This document shows, one piece after another, positions 24,642 through 33,581 of a stretch of DNA of 64,000 bases (the stretch's first letter is position 1; the number at the start of each line of letters is the position of its first letter). The stretch lies in the NCBI RefSeq assembly GCF_003938655.1, contig NZ_RJJT01000007.1, positions 186,001 through 250,000 on the forward strand. Reading direction: 5' to 3'. A program made the translations under genes and the position numbers. The stretch is from Rhizobium pisi (lineage in GTDB: Bacteria > Pseudomonadota > Alphaproteobacteria > Rhizobiales > Rhizobiaceae). Under the pieces are notes generated by a model. That model was not told the origin of the DNA. It saw nothing but the letters and a program-made list of their open reading frames with translations, and ran no database searches.

Positions 24642-25124
24642 GCACGCCTCCCATTTGTTGATGCCTGATCATGATTGCGTGCGCCGTGAGGCTTTCATGC
24701 GCGGTCATGCCGTCGTTGCGGGCGGCAATTGCCTTGCGGGCATGCTGGCCTCGACCAAACTCTATCGTCGGTTGCGCGTCTCTCAATACATATAGGCGGA
24801 CGATACTAAAGTAACGTGACATCGGTCACCGCCAGTGCGTGATTTCACGCGGCTTGGCGGAGATCGGCCGCCCGGTGGCTTGATGGAGATGGAAGACAAG
24901 GCAAAGAGGCCCGTGGCGACGGACCTCTCAGGGTTCTCAGGGTGTGGAGAGGAACCAAGCCTCGGGGTCGGCTGCCAACAGGTAGCGAGGCATTATCGCT
25001 AATTTTGACGACGCTCATATGTCCGGCGGCGATCACCGCGAGGCAGAAAACCTCGCCATCTTTTCTCGTTTTACGGTCATTTTTTGACACAAAACTGCCT
25101 TGCTCTTTTTTTATCGCAAGGGAG
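24642..25124. other. Gene-free, structured region; candidate small RNA (either strand)
   Basis: 483 nt without a convincing gene. Three consecutive perfect stems occur: CCTCTC/GAGAGG (24924-24952), TAGCGA/TCGCTA (24983-25001, followed by ATTTT) and GCGAGG/CCTCGC (25038-25056, followed by a T-rich CATCTTTTCTCGTTTT). Read rightward, the last stem looks like a terminator. An 81-codon frame from a GTG runs the other way (25090 to 24845) across all stems; its ending is low-complexity and I do not trust it as a protein. The left half (24642-24840) shows nothing special. Confidence 0.4.
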
Positions 25125-25277
25125 ATGCGTATCCAAATCTATATCATCGCGTTCCTGCTGAGCGCCATTATGTGGTCGATCTCCTTCGATGCGGCCCGAG
25201 AATCCTATCATGCCGCGCAAAGCGCGGGATTGATGCCGAACCTGCACATCAACAAGAAGCTGGATCGCATTCTCTAG
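25125..25277 (+). CDS. Small single-span membrane or exported protein
   Basis: 50 residues: MRIQIYIIAFLLSAIMWSISF is a hydrophobic segment after one charge, and the rest (ARESYHAAQSAGLMPNLHINKKLDRIL) is polar. AAGGGAG stands directly before the ATG, which is closer than usual. I do not recognise a family; stand-alone. Confidence 0.45.
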   Translation: MRIQIYIIAFLLSAIMWSISFDAARESYHAAQSAGLMPNLHINKKLDRIL

Positions 25278-25382
25278 AGTGCGGTGCGGCGTCCGGGCAT
25301 CATCAAACGTCGCCGATCGTGCGCTCCGAGCCGCCGATCCGGCGAGGATCTTCGTATTTCCCGATCGTCCTCCGAACAGAAA

Positions 25383-25404
25383 GTCAAATTTCGTAAAATT
25401 TGAC
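25383..25404. promoter_or_regulatory. Palindrome upstream of a small exported protein gene
   Basis: GTCAAATTT-CGTA-AAATTTGAC, 9-bp perfect arms around a 4-nt centre, 136 nt before the ATG at 25540. Either an operator or a small hairpin. Confidence 0.45.
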
Positions 25405-25539
25405 CGATCTGCTTAAAAGCCCTGCAAATACTAACGTGTAGAGTGTTCTCATGAAAGCGACCGAAGCGTGGACAGACGCATCGATCGCCTGGAGCCGGGC
25501 AAACCGAAAGCCCGCCGATCCGAGAACGGGGACTTCGAC

Positions 25540-25851
25540 ATGCAGAAAACTCTTGCCGCCATTGCCTTGAGCTTGACCATCACCGCGGCTGCCGGTCCGG
25601 CCTTCGCCATCGGCCCCGCGAGCCTTGGGCGGGACCTGATGTACACCTCCGCCATCGGCCATTCGCCCGAGGTTCCCTTGACGACGAGCGCCGGCTTCGT
25701 TCGCCCAGGCGTTCCCTTCGTGCTGCGCAGCCCGACTGCGGTCGAGGGTGAGGGCGAGATCAATGCCTATTCGAAGAGCCTGACCGTTGCGATCGACTAC
25801 CTGTTTTCGAAGGCGGTCGGCGCAGTGCAGGCAGTCGCGTTTCTCCGCTAA
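25540..25851 (+). CDS. Small exported protein, unknown function
   Basis: 103 residues from the ATG at 25540. Signal peptide MQKTLAAIALSLTITAAAGPAFA (cleavage after AFA), then a mature part of about 80 residues with no Cys and no recognised domain. The frame reaches 72 nt further upstream, but the signal peptide decides the start. The stop abuts a dispersed repeat. Confidence 0.6.
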   Translation: MQKTLAAIALSLTITAAAGPAFAIGPASLGRDLMYTSAIGHSPEVPLTTSAGFVRPGVPFVLRSPTAVEGEGEINAYSKSLTVAIDYLFSKAVGAVQAVAFLR

Positions 25852-25948
25852 AGCGCGTCGCGATCTTTCAGATTCGCTTGCCAGACTTTGGGTCTTTGGT
25901 CTTCCGCATGTCGTGATCGTAAAACCGCTACGCAGTTTTGCCCGGCCT
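25852..25948 (+). repeat. Dispersed ~98-bp repeat (copy A)
   Basis: Starts GCGATCTTTCAGATTCGCTT and contains TTTGGTCTT..GCATGTCGTGATCG. Two related copies are at 35966-36062 (inverted) and 56501-56598. All three abut a stop codon. A non-coding interspersed element of Rhizobium. Confidence 0.75.
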
Positions 25949-25951
25949 ATT

Positions 25952-26968
25952 CTAGGCGTCCAGTTCGTCGCGGACGTCGAGATACCACTCGACGAAGGCC
26001 TTGACGCCGACATCCAATGTCGTATCGGGCTTGTATCCCGTCAGCGCGACAAGCAGATCGGGGGCTGCAAAGGTGCGTGGCACGTCACCCTTCTGCATCG
26101 CCAGCATCTTGCGGATGGCAGGACGGCCGAGCGCCTTTTCCACCGTTTCGACGAAATCCATCAGGCTGACCGGCTGGCCGCCGCCGATATTGACGATGCG
26201 GAAGGGCGCCTGGCGCGACAGCGTTTCGACAGCCACGTTATCGAGGCGATTTTCCTCACTCGGGGCGATGGCCGACAGCCGGACGATCGCTTCGACGAGA
26301 TCGTCGATATAGGTGAAGTCACGGCTCATATTGCCTTCACCGTAGATCTCGATCGGCTGGCCTTCGAGCATGTTCTTGGTGAATTTGAACAGCGCCATGT
26401 CAGGCCGGCCCCAGGGGCCGTAAACGGTGAAGAAGCGAAAGGCCGTGGTCGGAATCTTGTGGAGATGGGAATAGCTGTGCGCCATCAGCTCCATCGATTT
26501 CTTCGTCGCCGCATAGATGGTCAGCGGCTCGTCGGCGCGGTCGGTCTCGTGAAAGGGGACGGTTGCATTGGCGCCGTAAATCGAGGATGTCGAGGCGAGC
26601 ATCAGGTGGCGGATTTCGACGCGCCGCGCGATTTCCATGATGTTCCACGAGCCTTCGACGTTCGAATGAAGATAGGCTTCGGGATTTTCCAGGCTGTAGC
26701 GCACGCCGGCCTGTGCTGCGAGGTGGATCAGGACGTCAGGCTTGGCCGCGATCACAGCCTTTTCCAGCGCCGGCCGGTCCTCGAGCATAGCGATGACAGG
26801 TTTGAAGGCCGGAAACTGGGAGAGTGCTGCATGGCGCATCTCCTTGAGCTTGACGTTGTAGTAGGGAGTGAGGCCGTCAAAGCCCGTCACCTCATGCCCT
26901 TCCTGCAGCAGGCGCCTGGCCAGATGAAAACCGATGAAGCCGGCGGTCCCTGTAATGAAGTAGCGCAT
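25952..26968 (-). CDS. lpsL: UDP-glucuronate 4-epimerase, LpsL-like
   Basis: 338 residues, extended short-chain dehydrogenase. N-terminal [16 protein letters not shown] (GxxGxxG NAD site), STSSIYGAN and Y-x3-K ([11 protein letters not shown]) with the catalytic Tyr/Lys, and [19 protein letters not shown], which is typical of UDP-GlcA epimerases. Converts UDP-GlcA to UDP-GalA for LPS core or polysaccharides. The ATG at 26968 has GGTGGGA upstream. The RkpK-type dehydrogenase at 36135 makes its substrate. Confidence 0.88.
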   Translation of the reverse strand: MRYFITGTAGFIGFHLARRLLQEGHEVTGFDGLTPYYNVKLKEMRHAALSQFPAFKPVIAMLEDRPALEKAVIAAKPDVLIHLAAQAGVRYSLENPEAYLHSNVEGSWNIMEIARRVEIRHLMLASTSSIYGANATVPFHETDRADEPLTIYAATKKSMELMAHSYSHLHKIPTTAFRFFTVYGPWGRPDMALFKFTKNMLEGQPIEIYGEGNMSRDFTYIDDLVEAIVRLSAIAPSEENRLDNVAVETLSRQAPFRIVNIGGGQPVSLMDFVETVEKALGRPAIRKMLAMQKGDVPRTFAAPDLLVALTGYKPDTTLDVGVKAFVEWYLDVRDELDA

Positions 26969-27226
26969 TCCCACCTTTTCTCGGCTGCTGCCGACGGCAA
27001 AGAGCCGATTCAGTATCACGTGCCCCCACTTACAAGATAAGAAGAGGCCGAGTCGATAGGCCTTTGAAAGAGAAGGCCCGCAGCGCAGGAACTGCCGCCA
27101 CCCGCCCGTCCGGCGCCGCTTTCCCCGATGACGGCAAGGTCCACGCTTGCGGACATTATGCTGCATTGCACCATGGCGGCTTGCATGTTATGGCCGGCCA
27201 GTCGTCTGCAAGCGGAACCGGGATCG

Positions 27227-28183
27227 ATGAGAAACATAATTTATTGGATTCTCTCGGCCTTTCTGACCCTTGCCCTTGCGATCGTGTCGCTACGCTATGT
27301 CACGAACTTCTGGCTGCTGTCCTTCGTCTACAGCTTCCAGATTCATCTCGGCGTACTGTTCGTCGCGGTCAGCCTCGTCATTCTCGCCGTCAGAAGGCAT
27401 GTCTACGGCTTTATCCTGCTGCTTGCCTCAGTTTTTCTGATCGCTCACGGGGTCATCATGCTGCGTGAGTTTTCGGAAGACCATGGAGTAGCGGACGCGT
27501 CGCCGATTTTCCGTCTGATGTCGTTCAACATCGCGATCGACAACTGGAAAAACTCGACTGCCATCACCGACATGGTGCTCGCTTCGAATGCCGATGTCGT
27601 CAATCTGCTCGAAGCCAAGCCGCTGACATTCCATCTGCAGCAATTGTTCAAGGTCTATCCCTACCATATCGGCTGCGACCACGGCAAAGATAGCTGCGAT
27701 ACGCTGGTGCTGTCCAAGCGCCCGTTCGTGACCCGGCAGGTCGCCAGCATCGGCAGCCTACGGAAAGACAGGCTGGTCATATCAAGCGTCGATTTCGGCG
27801 GGCAAACCGTCAATCTGGTGTCGGCGCACCTGTCCAAACCCTATTTCGACGATTACCAGATGGGCGAATTGGAAGATCTCGGCAGGGCGCTCCGTTCGAT
27901 CTCCGGTCCTCTGGTGCTGGCGGGCGATTTCAATTCGTCGGCGATTGCCCCGAGCATCCAGGGCTTCCTGCGCGAACAGAAGCTGAAGACGATCGCGCCC
28001 GAGCCGGCCACATGGCCGAGTGGCGCAGGTGTGCTCGGCATCGCCATCGACCACATATTTGCGCGCGCGCCGCTCCGCCCGACATCGCTGAAACGTCTTG
28101 ATGACAGTCTCGGCTCGAACCATTCGGGGCTGATCGCCGAATTCGTTCTCGACGGGGGCGATCAATCGTCAGCGGCAAGATAA
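27227..28183 (+). CDS. Membrane-anchored endonuclease/exonuclease/phosphatase (EEP) family protein
   Basis: 318 residues. Three N-terminal membrane spans (about residues 3-25, 28-50, 53-75) precede an EEP domain: LMSFNIAIDN, VVNLLEAK (metal Glu), VSAHLSKP, LAGDFNSS, IDHIFAR and SNHSGL (catalytic DFN/DH/NH). Such anchored enzymes may act on phosphoesters of lipids or nucleic acids outside the cytoplasm. Start set at 27227, before the first span; there are in-frame starts further up and no clear Shine-Dalgarno. Confidence 0.75.
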   Translation: MRNIIYWILSAFLTLALAIVSLRYVTNFWLLSFVYSFQIHLGVLFVAVSLVILAVRRHVYGFILLLASVFLIAHGVIMLREFSEDHGVADASPIFRLMSFNIAIDNWKNSTAITDMVLASNADVVNLLEAKPLTFHLQQLFKVYPYHIGCDHGKDSCDTLVLSKRPFVTRQVASIGSLRKDRLVISSVDFGGQTVNLVSAHLSKPYFDDYQMGELEDLGRALRSISGPLVLAGDFNSSAIAPSIQGFLREQKLKTIAPEPATWPSGAGVLGIAIDHIFARAPLRPTSLKRLDDSLGSNHSGLIAEFVLDGGDQSSAAR

Positions 28184-28213
28184 TCCGGGCAAAGTGAACT
28201 CGCGCGGAGCAAA

Positions 28214-28519
28214 TCAGAATCTGGTCCGGCCGCCTTTGCGGTCGATCATCTGAAACTTCTTGCCGTCGGTCTTCACGTTGACGCAATCGGTCGACTTGTT
28301 GGGAAACAGGACGCAGACCTGGCCATTGCTGATCTTATAGCCATTCTTGTTGCCGTGGCGGTATTCGTAACCGTTTTTGCCCTCTTTGAGCTCCGCCGTG
28401 CCCGGCAGGTGGCTGCGAATTTCCGCCTCGCTTGCAGTGCGCATGCTCGCCGTTTCGGCAAACGCCATTGCCGGCAGCAGGAGTGAAAGAAATCCGGCGA
28501 GGGCGGGCAGGGTACGCAT
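28214..28519 (-). CDS. Small exported protein with paired Cys
   Basis: 101 residues. Signal peptide MRTLPALAGFLSLLLPAMAFA, then a mature domain with GKNGYEYRHGNKNGYKISNGQVCVLFPNKSTDCVNVKTDG, whose two Cys could form a disulfide. No family is recognised. AGGAGATG precedes the ATG. It converges on the EEP gene, 30 nt apart. Confidence 0.65.
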   Translation of the reverse strand: MRTLPALAGFLSLLLPAMAFAETASMRTASEAEIRSHLPGTAELKEGKNGYEYRHGNKNGYKISNGQVCVLFPNKSTDCVNVKTDGKKFQMIDRKGGRTRF

Positions 28520-28656
28520 CAGGGGACATCTCCTGTCAGGTCTGTCGGAGCGTTCATTCTATGAGAAACCCGATAGGGAATTCAACAGGGACGGTGGTGG
28601 TCATGCCGGAGAGGCGGCGGACTGTCTGAGCCCGCCGGCCGTTTCGGCCGCCTGCT

Positions 28657-31545
28657 TCAGGTTCTTCCGAACTCGTCGACGATGCGGATGATGTCGTCTT
28701 CGCCGAGATAGGAGCCCGTCTGCACCTCGATGAGCTCGAGGAGAATCTTGCCGGGATTGGCGAGGCGGTGGACTTCACCGAGCGGGATATAGACGCTTTC
28801 GTTCTCGCGCAGCATGCGCACGCTGTCGCCAACCGTCACTTCGGCCGTTCCCTTGACGACGACCCAGTGCTCGGAGCGATGATGGTGTTTCTGCAGCGAA
28901 AGCTTTTTGCCCGGCGTGACGAAGATCCGCTTCACCTGGAAGCGGTCGCCGTTGAAGATCGAGGTATAACCGCCCCAGGGGCGGTAGGATGTCGGGTGGG
29001 TTTCGGTGAATTTCGCGGTCGCGGAAGAAGAGGCCAGCATCTTGACCAATTGCCCGACATTCTGGCTGTCTTTAAGCGGCCCGACATAGACGGCGTCCTC
29101 GCTGGCGATGACGGCGACATCATCCATGCCCTGAACGGCAAGATGCACGCCATGCGTCATGACCAGCGAATTGCGAGTATTGACCACGGTGGTGTTTGCA
29201 GCGGCGACATTGCCGCTGTCGTCGCGTGCGCCTGATTTCCAGACAGCATCCCAGCTTCCCATGTCGGACCATTTGAAGGGCGAGGGGACGACGGCGGCCT
29301 TGGAGGTCTTTTCCATGATCGCGTAGTCGATGGAGATGTCGGGGCTCCTGGCGAAATGGTCGGCGTCGAGGCGCGTGAAATCGAGGTCGCGGCTTGCCTT
29401 CGAAACAGCCTTGCTTGCCGCTTTCAGCACGTCAGGCGCATATTCCTGCAGTTCGGCAATGAGTTCCGCCACCGGGAACATGAAGGTGCCGGAGTTCCAG
29501 TAGAAGCCGCCGGTGGCAAGCATCTGCTCGGCCTTTTCAAGCGCCGGCTTTTCGACGAAGCGCTTGACCTTGTGAGCGCCGTTTTTGAGCGCATCGCCGA
29601 TCTCGATATAGCCGTAACCCGTTGCCGGCTCGGTCGGGTTGATGCCGAAGGTCACGAGCTTGCCGTCGGCTGCAGCATCGCGGGCGGTGCGGATGCAATC
29701 GAAATAGGTCTCATCGGCCAGGATCTCGTGATCCGAAGCGAGCATCTGGATGATGGTGTTCTTGCCGAAAAGCTCGGCGGCAAGCGTTGCGGCAGCGGCT
29801 ACCGCCGCCGCTGTGTTGCGGGCGACCGGTTCGAGCAGCACGGCGGCGAGCGGGACGGCAAGCGCGCGGGCCTGCTCGGCCACCAGGAAGCGGAATTCCT
29901 CATTGGTGACGACGATCGGAGCTTCATAGAGATCCGGATTGGAAACGCGTTCGAGGGTTGCCTGAAACAGCGTCTTGTCGCCGACGAACTGGATGAACTG
30001 TTTCGGTGCGGTGGCCCGGGAAAGCGGCCAGAGCCGAGTGCCTTTGCCGCCGGCCATGATCACGGGAACGATTTTCTGCGTCATAGGCGGGTTCCTTGAA
30101 AAAAGCGTGTTCGTCGCATGTTTAGCGGGCTCTGCCCAGTCTCTGATACGGGTCAGCCCGGCGGTCAGCAGATTGAGGGCAGCGGTCTCGCTCCCGGCTT
30201 CCACGTAGCAGCGCATCTCGGGCGCATTGCCGGACGGGCGGAAATGGATGATCCTGCCGTCCTTCAGCGTCACGCGAAGTCCGTCGATGTCGGATTTCGC
30301 AGCCACCTCGCCGATCGGCTGCAGGAAAGCCGAAAGATTGTCGTCCCCAGCGCGGAGATACTGCATCAGCGCCGCACTCGTCTCCACCGGAAAATTCTCC
30401 AGGCGGTCGGCGGCGGCAAAGGGCAGGTGATAGGAGGCTGCAAGGACAGAAAGCGGCTGCCTGCGGATGGCGGCGAGCGACAGAATCGCCAGCACGGGCA
30501 CAAAACAATCGCGTGTCGGCAAGGCGCGCACGTTCTGGCCGTTGATATCGAAGGCGGTTGCGGTCAGCAGCCCGCCATTGGCCTCGAAGCCCATGACGAG
30601 GCCCTGGCCGGCCGCGACAGCCTCTTCCATGCCAGCGATGACGAAGGGCGAGCCGACGCGGGTGCGCCTGACGGCGAAGGAGCCCGCTGCCTCGATGCCC
30701 GAATTGGAGGTGACGGGCGTCACGACCGTGCCGGCGCCGAGGAAATTGGCGGCTACGAGGCCAAGAAGATCGCCGCGCAGCGGCATGCCGGTTTCGTCTG
30801 CCACCAGCGGGCGGTCGCCGTCGCCATCGGTGGAGACGATCGCATCGAACGTGTGATCGTACGTCCAACGCTTCATCAGCGTGATCGTTTCTTCGGAAAC
30901 GGCTTCGGTGTCGACGGGAATGAAGCTCTCCGAGCGACCGAGGGCGGTGATCTCGGCGCCGTAATGGGCGAGAACGTCCACCAGCAGGTCGCGGGCGACG
31001 GTGCTGTGCTGATAAACGCCGATCTTCAGGCCGGAAAGCGCGCCTTGCGGAAGCAGTGCGGCATTGCGTTCGAAAAAGAGCTGCCGGCAGGCGGCCTCGT
31101 GATCTTCCGTGTCGGCACGCTCTTGCATCACCGTTTCGCCGCTTCGCTCGATCTCTGCGGCCAATGCGGTGATCGCTGCCTCGTCCGCCTTGTCGATCTC
31201 GCCATCCGGGCGATAGAATTTGATGCCGTTGCGGTCCGCCGGAATGTGCGAGCCCGTGATCATCAGGCAGGCGGCGTTTCGTTCAAGGCCATAAAGCGCA
31301 AGTGCCGGTGTCGGGACATTGCCGCAATCGAATATCCGGAAGCCGAGTGCCGCGAGCGCATCGGCGCAGTTTCCCGAGATTTCAGGGCTCGAATCACGAA
31401 AATCGCGGCCAATCAGGATGGCATCGCCGGCTTTGGCCCTGCCGGTTCCAAGCAGATATCTGCCGAACGCCGTGGCATAAAGGGCGGAAACATGCCCCTT
31501 GAGATCCACCGAAAGTCCGCGAAGGCCGCTCGTGCCGAATTTCAT
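28657..31545 (-). CDS. Phosphomannomutase fused in frame to mannose-1-phosphate guanylyltransferase/mannose-6-phosphate isomerase
   Basis: A single frame of 962 residues. Residues 1-480: phosphohexomutase with catalytic ITGSHIPADRNG (S99), metal loop DGDGDRP, sugar loop FEANGG and phosphate loop RPSGNAPEMR. Residues 488-962: ManC, with GGKGTRLWPLSRATAPKQF, FVEKP, and a C-terminal cupin isomerase (QKHHHRSEHWVVVKG). The ATG at 30084 inside the frame has AAGGA about 8 nt upstream and gives a normal 475-residue ManC, so the cell may make the fusion, a separate ManC, or both. The set gives GDP-mannose from mannose 6-phosphate; in R. etli the two activities are NoeK and NoeJ. Feeds LPS, exopolysaccharide or Nod-factor fucose. 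Confidence 0.88.
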   Translation of the reverse strand: MKFGTSGLRGLSVDLKGHVSALYATAFGRYLLGTGRAKAGDAILIGRDFRDSSPEISGNCADALAALGFRIFDCGNVPTPALALYGLERNAACLMITGSHIPADRNGIKFYRPDGEIDKADEAAITALAAEIERSGETVMQERADTEDHEAACRQLFFERNAALLPQGALSGLKIGVYQHSTVARDLLVDVLAHYGAEITALGRSESFIPVDTEAVSEETITLMKRWTYDHTFDAIVSTDGDGDRPLVADETGMPLRGDLLGLVAANFLGAGTVVTPVTSNSGIEAAGSFAVRRTRVGSPFVIAGMEEAVAAGQGLVMGFEANGGLLTATAFDINGQNVRALPTRDCFVPVLAILSLAAIRRQPLSVLAASYHLPFAAADRLENFPVETSAALMQYLRAGDDNLSAFLQPIGEVAAKSDIDGLRVTLKDGRIIHFRPSGNAPEMRCYVEAGSETAALNLLTAGLTRIRDWAEPAKHATNTLFSRNPPMTQKIVPVIMAGGKGTRLWPLSRATAPKQFIQFVGDKTLFQATLERVSNPDLYEAPIVVTNEEFRFLVAEQARALAVPLAAVLLEPVARNTAAAVAAAATLAAELFGKNTIIQMLASDHEILADETYFDCIRTARDAAADGKLVTFGINPTEPATGYGYIEIGDALKNGAHKVKRFVEKPALEKAEQMLATGGFYWNSGTFMFPVAELIAELQEYAPDVLKAASKAVSKASRDLDFTRLDADHFARSPDISIDYAIMEKTSKAAVVPSPFKWSDMGSWDAVWKSGARDDSGNVAAANTTVVNTRNSLVMTHGVHLAVQGMDDVAVIASEDAVYVGPLKDSQNVGQLVKMLASSSATAKFTETHPTSYRPWGGYTSIFNGDRFQVKRIFVTPGKKLSLQKHHHRSEHWVVVKGTAEVTVGDSVRMLRENESVYIPLGEVHRLANPGKILLELIEVQTGSYLGEDDIIRIVDEFGRT

Positions 31546-31779
31546 TTGAAGAGATGCTCCGATTTTACGATCAAGTTCTACTCAGGCCGCCCGCCGGCGT
31601 AAATACCGAAGCCATCATATAGTTAAACTGGAGCGATGCCCCGGACAGTTTTCTGCAATCTTCGCCTGCCGAGTTCGCAAGGCATGGCGCCTTCGCCGAG
31701 CCGACGGGCATTGCGGTGCGAAGCGATTTTGCTAGAACCGTGTGACCGTTGTTTCGTCATATGCGAGAAGGGTTTGCCG

Positions 31780-32481
31780 ATGAGCGATACATCCGTCAGT
31801 CTCGAAGAGAGCTGGAAGGCCGCGCTGGCGGGGGAGTTTTCCAGCCCCTACATGCAGCAGCTCAAATCCTTTCTTGTCGAGCAGAAGCAGGTCGGCAAGC
31901 GGATTTTCCCTAGGGGCAGCGAATATTTCCGCGCCCTTGATCTGACGCCTGTCACCCAGGTCAAGGCTGTCATTCTCGGCCAGGATCCTTATCACGGCCT
32001 TGGGCAAGCCCATGGGCTATGTTTCAGTGTCCGGCCGGGCGTGCGCATACCGCCCTCGCTCGTCAATATCTATAAGGAGATGGAGACGGATCTCGGCATC
32101 GCGCCGGCGCGTCATGGTTTTCTCGAACATTGGGCAAGGCAGGGCGTGCTCCTGCTGAACAGCGTGCTGACCGTCGAGGAGGGCCAGGCGGCGGCCCATC
32201 AGGGGAAGGGCTGGGAACGCTTCACCGATGCCGTCATCCGCAAGGTCAACGACGAATGCGAGTCCGTCGTTTTCATGCTCTGGGGATCCTATGCCCAGCG
32301 CAAGGCGGCCTTCGTCGACACCGCGCGGCATCTGGTGCTCAAGGCGCCACATCCCTCGCCGCTTTCCGCCCATAACGGCTTTTTCGGCTGCAAGCATTTT
32401 TCGAAGGCGAATGCCTTCCTGCAGTCGCGCGGACGCGAGCCGATCGACTGGCAACTGCCGGCCGATCCTCATGGCGACTAA
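31780..32481 (+). CDS. ung: Uracil-DNA glycosylase (family 1)
   Basis: 233 residues. Water-activating GQDPYHG (D69), the GLCFSV stacking segment, [10 protein letters not shown] and the DNA-intercalating loop HPSPLSA are all present. Removes uracil from DNA to start base excision repair. The ATG at 31780 has GAAGGG upstream; the frame is open for 144 nt more but that part has no family match. Confidence 0.95.
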   Translation: MSDTSVSLEESWKAALAGEFSSPYMQQLKSFLVEQKQVGKRIFPRGSEYFRALDLTPVTQVKAVILGQDPYHGLGQAHGLCFSVRPGVRIPPSLVNIYKEMETDLGIAPARHGFLEHWARQGVLLLNSVLTVEEGQAAAHQGKGWERFTDAVIRKVNDECESVVFMLWGSYAQRKAAFVDTARHLVLKAPHPSPLSAHNGFFGCKHFSKANAFLQSRGREPIDWQLPADPHGD

Positions 32482-32502
32482 GCGTGTGCACGACACACTT
32501 GG

Positions 32503-32530
32503 AGTGAACGCGGATTGATCTTCGTTCACT
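32503..32530. promoter_or_regulatory. Inverted repeat upstream of the ring-cleaving dioxygenase operon
   Basis: AGTGAACG-N12-CGTTCACT, 8-bp perfect arms, 108 nt before the ATG at 32638 and shortly after the ung stop. Fits an operator for a MarR/LysR or similar redox sensor; no such gene is adjacent. Confidence 0.55.
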
Positions 32531-32637
32531 AAAAGGAAACAATGCGTTTTGGTCTCTGGGGCTATTCCCAAGAGCTGCGAGCGCGCATTTATGATCCATC
32601 GAAAGCCCGCAAGCGGCGGGCAAGAAAGGGGTCTCAC

Positions 32638-33570
32638 ATGCTCAGTCAGATCAAGGGTCTGCACCACGTCACGTCGATGGCGGAGGACGCCCGCACCAAC
32701 AACCAGTTTTTTACCCATGCGCTCGGCCTGCGCCGCGTCAAGAAGACCGTCAATTTCGACGCTCCTGATGTCTATCACCTCTATTATGGTGACGAGACCG
32801 GGGCGCCCGGCACGATCATGACCTATTTCCCGTTCCCGAAGATGGCGCAGGGGCGTCCCGGCACCGGCGAGGTCGGAACGACCGTGTTTTCCGTTCCGCA
32901 AGGCTCGCTCAGCTTCTGGAGCGATCGCTTTGCCACGCTCGGTGTCGGTGGCCTGAAGACCGAGGAAAGCTTCGGCGAAAAGCGCCTGAATTTCTCCGGT
33001 CCGGATGGCGATGGTTTCGCACTCGTCGAGGTCAAGGATGATGCCCGCCAGCCCTGGACGCATGGCGGCATCAGCGAGGACCATGCCATTCGCGGCTTCC
33101 ACTCCGTCGCCATGCGGCTGAGGGACGAGGGTGCTACGGCCGAACTCCTGAAGTTCATGGGTTACGAGGTCGCCGAGGAAAGGGACGGCGTCAAGCGGCT
33201 GATCAGGCCTGATGGCAACGGCGCGCATCTTATCGATCTCGAGACCATGCCGAACATTACCCGCGCGCTTCCCGGCGCCGGCTCTGTCCACCATGTCGCC
33301 TTCGCCGTCGAAAACCGCGAAAAGCAGCTCGAGGTGCGCAAGGCGCTGATGGACACCGGCTACCAGGTCACGCCGGTCATCGACCGCGACTATTTCTGGG
33401 CGATCTATTTCCGCACGCCGGGCGGCGTGCTGTTCGAGGTCGCGACCAACGAGCCCGGCTTCGACCGCGATGAGGATACCGCCCATCTCGGTGAAGCCCT
33501 GAAGCTGCCACAGCAGCACACCCACCTTCGCGCCCTGCTCGAGCAGCATCTGCAGCCGCTTGAAGGTTGA
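32638..33570 (+). CDS. Ring-cleaving dioxygenase, VOC superfamily (MhqO/LinE-like)
   Basis: 310 residues, two VOC modules. Metal ligands are the His of LKGLHHVTSMA (N-terminal), the His of GSVHHVAFAVE (about residue 219) and Glu of GGVLFEVATNEPGFDRDE near the end. Family members cleave hydroquinones or catechols; B. subtilis MhqO acts with hydrolase MhqD in quinone detoxification. The ATG at 32638 has AAAGGGG upstream. The hydrolase follows after 11 nt. Confidence 0.88.
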   Translation: MLSQIKGLHHVTSMAEDARTNNQFFTHALGLRRVKKTVNFDAPDVYHLYYGDETGAPGTIMTYFPFPKMAQGRPGTGEVGTTVFSVPQGSLSFWSDRFATLGVGGLKTEESFGEKRLNFSGPDGDGFALVEVKDDARQPWTHGGISEDHAIRGFHSVAMRLRDEGATAELLKFMGYEVAEERDGVKRLIRPDGNGAHLIDLETMPNITRALPGAGSVHHVAFAVENREKQLEVRKALMDTGYQVTPVIDRDYFWAIYFRTPGGVLFEVATNEPGFDRDEDTAHLGEALKLPQQHTHLRALLEQHLQPLEG

Positions 33571-33581
33571 GGAGAAACGAC

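Noticed and set aside
24845..25090. 81-codon leftward frame from a GTG in the structured region
   Set aside because: No Shine-Dalgarno, Pro/Ser/Arg-rich tail, and overlap with three RNA stems; kept only as part of the candidate RNA region.
30118..31602. 494-residue frame opposite the phosphomannomutase
   Set aside because: Antisense shadow of the mutase with catalytic loops all on the other strand.
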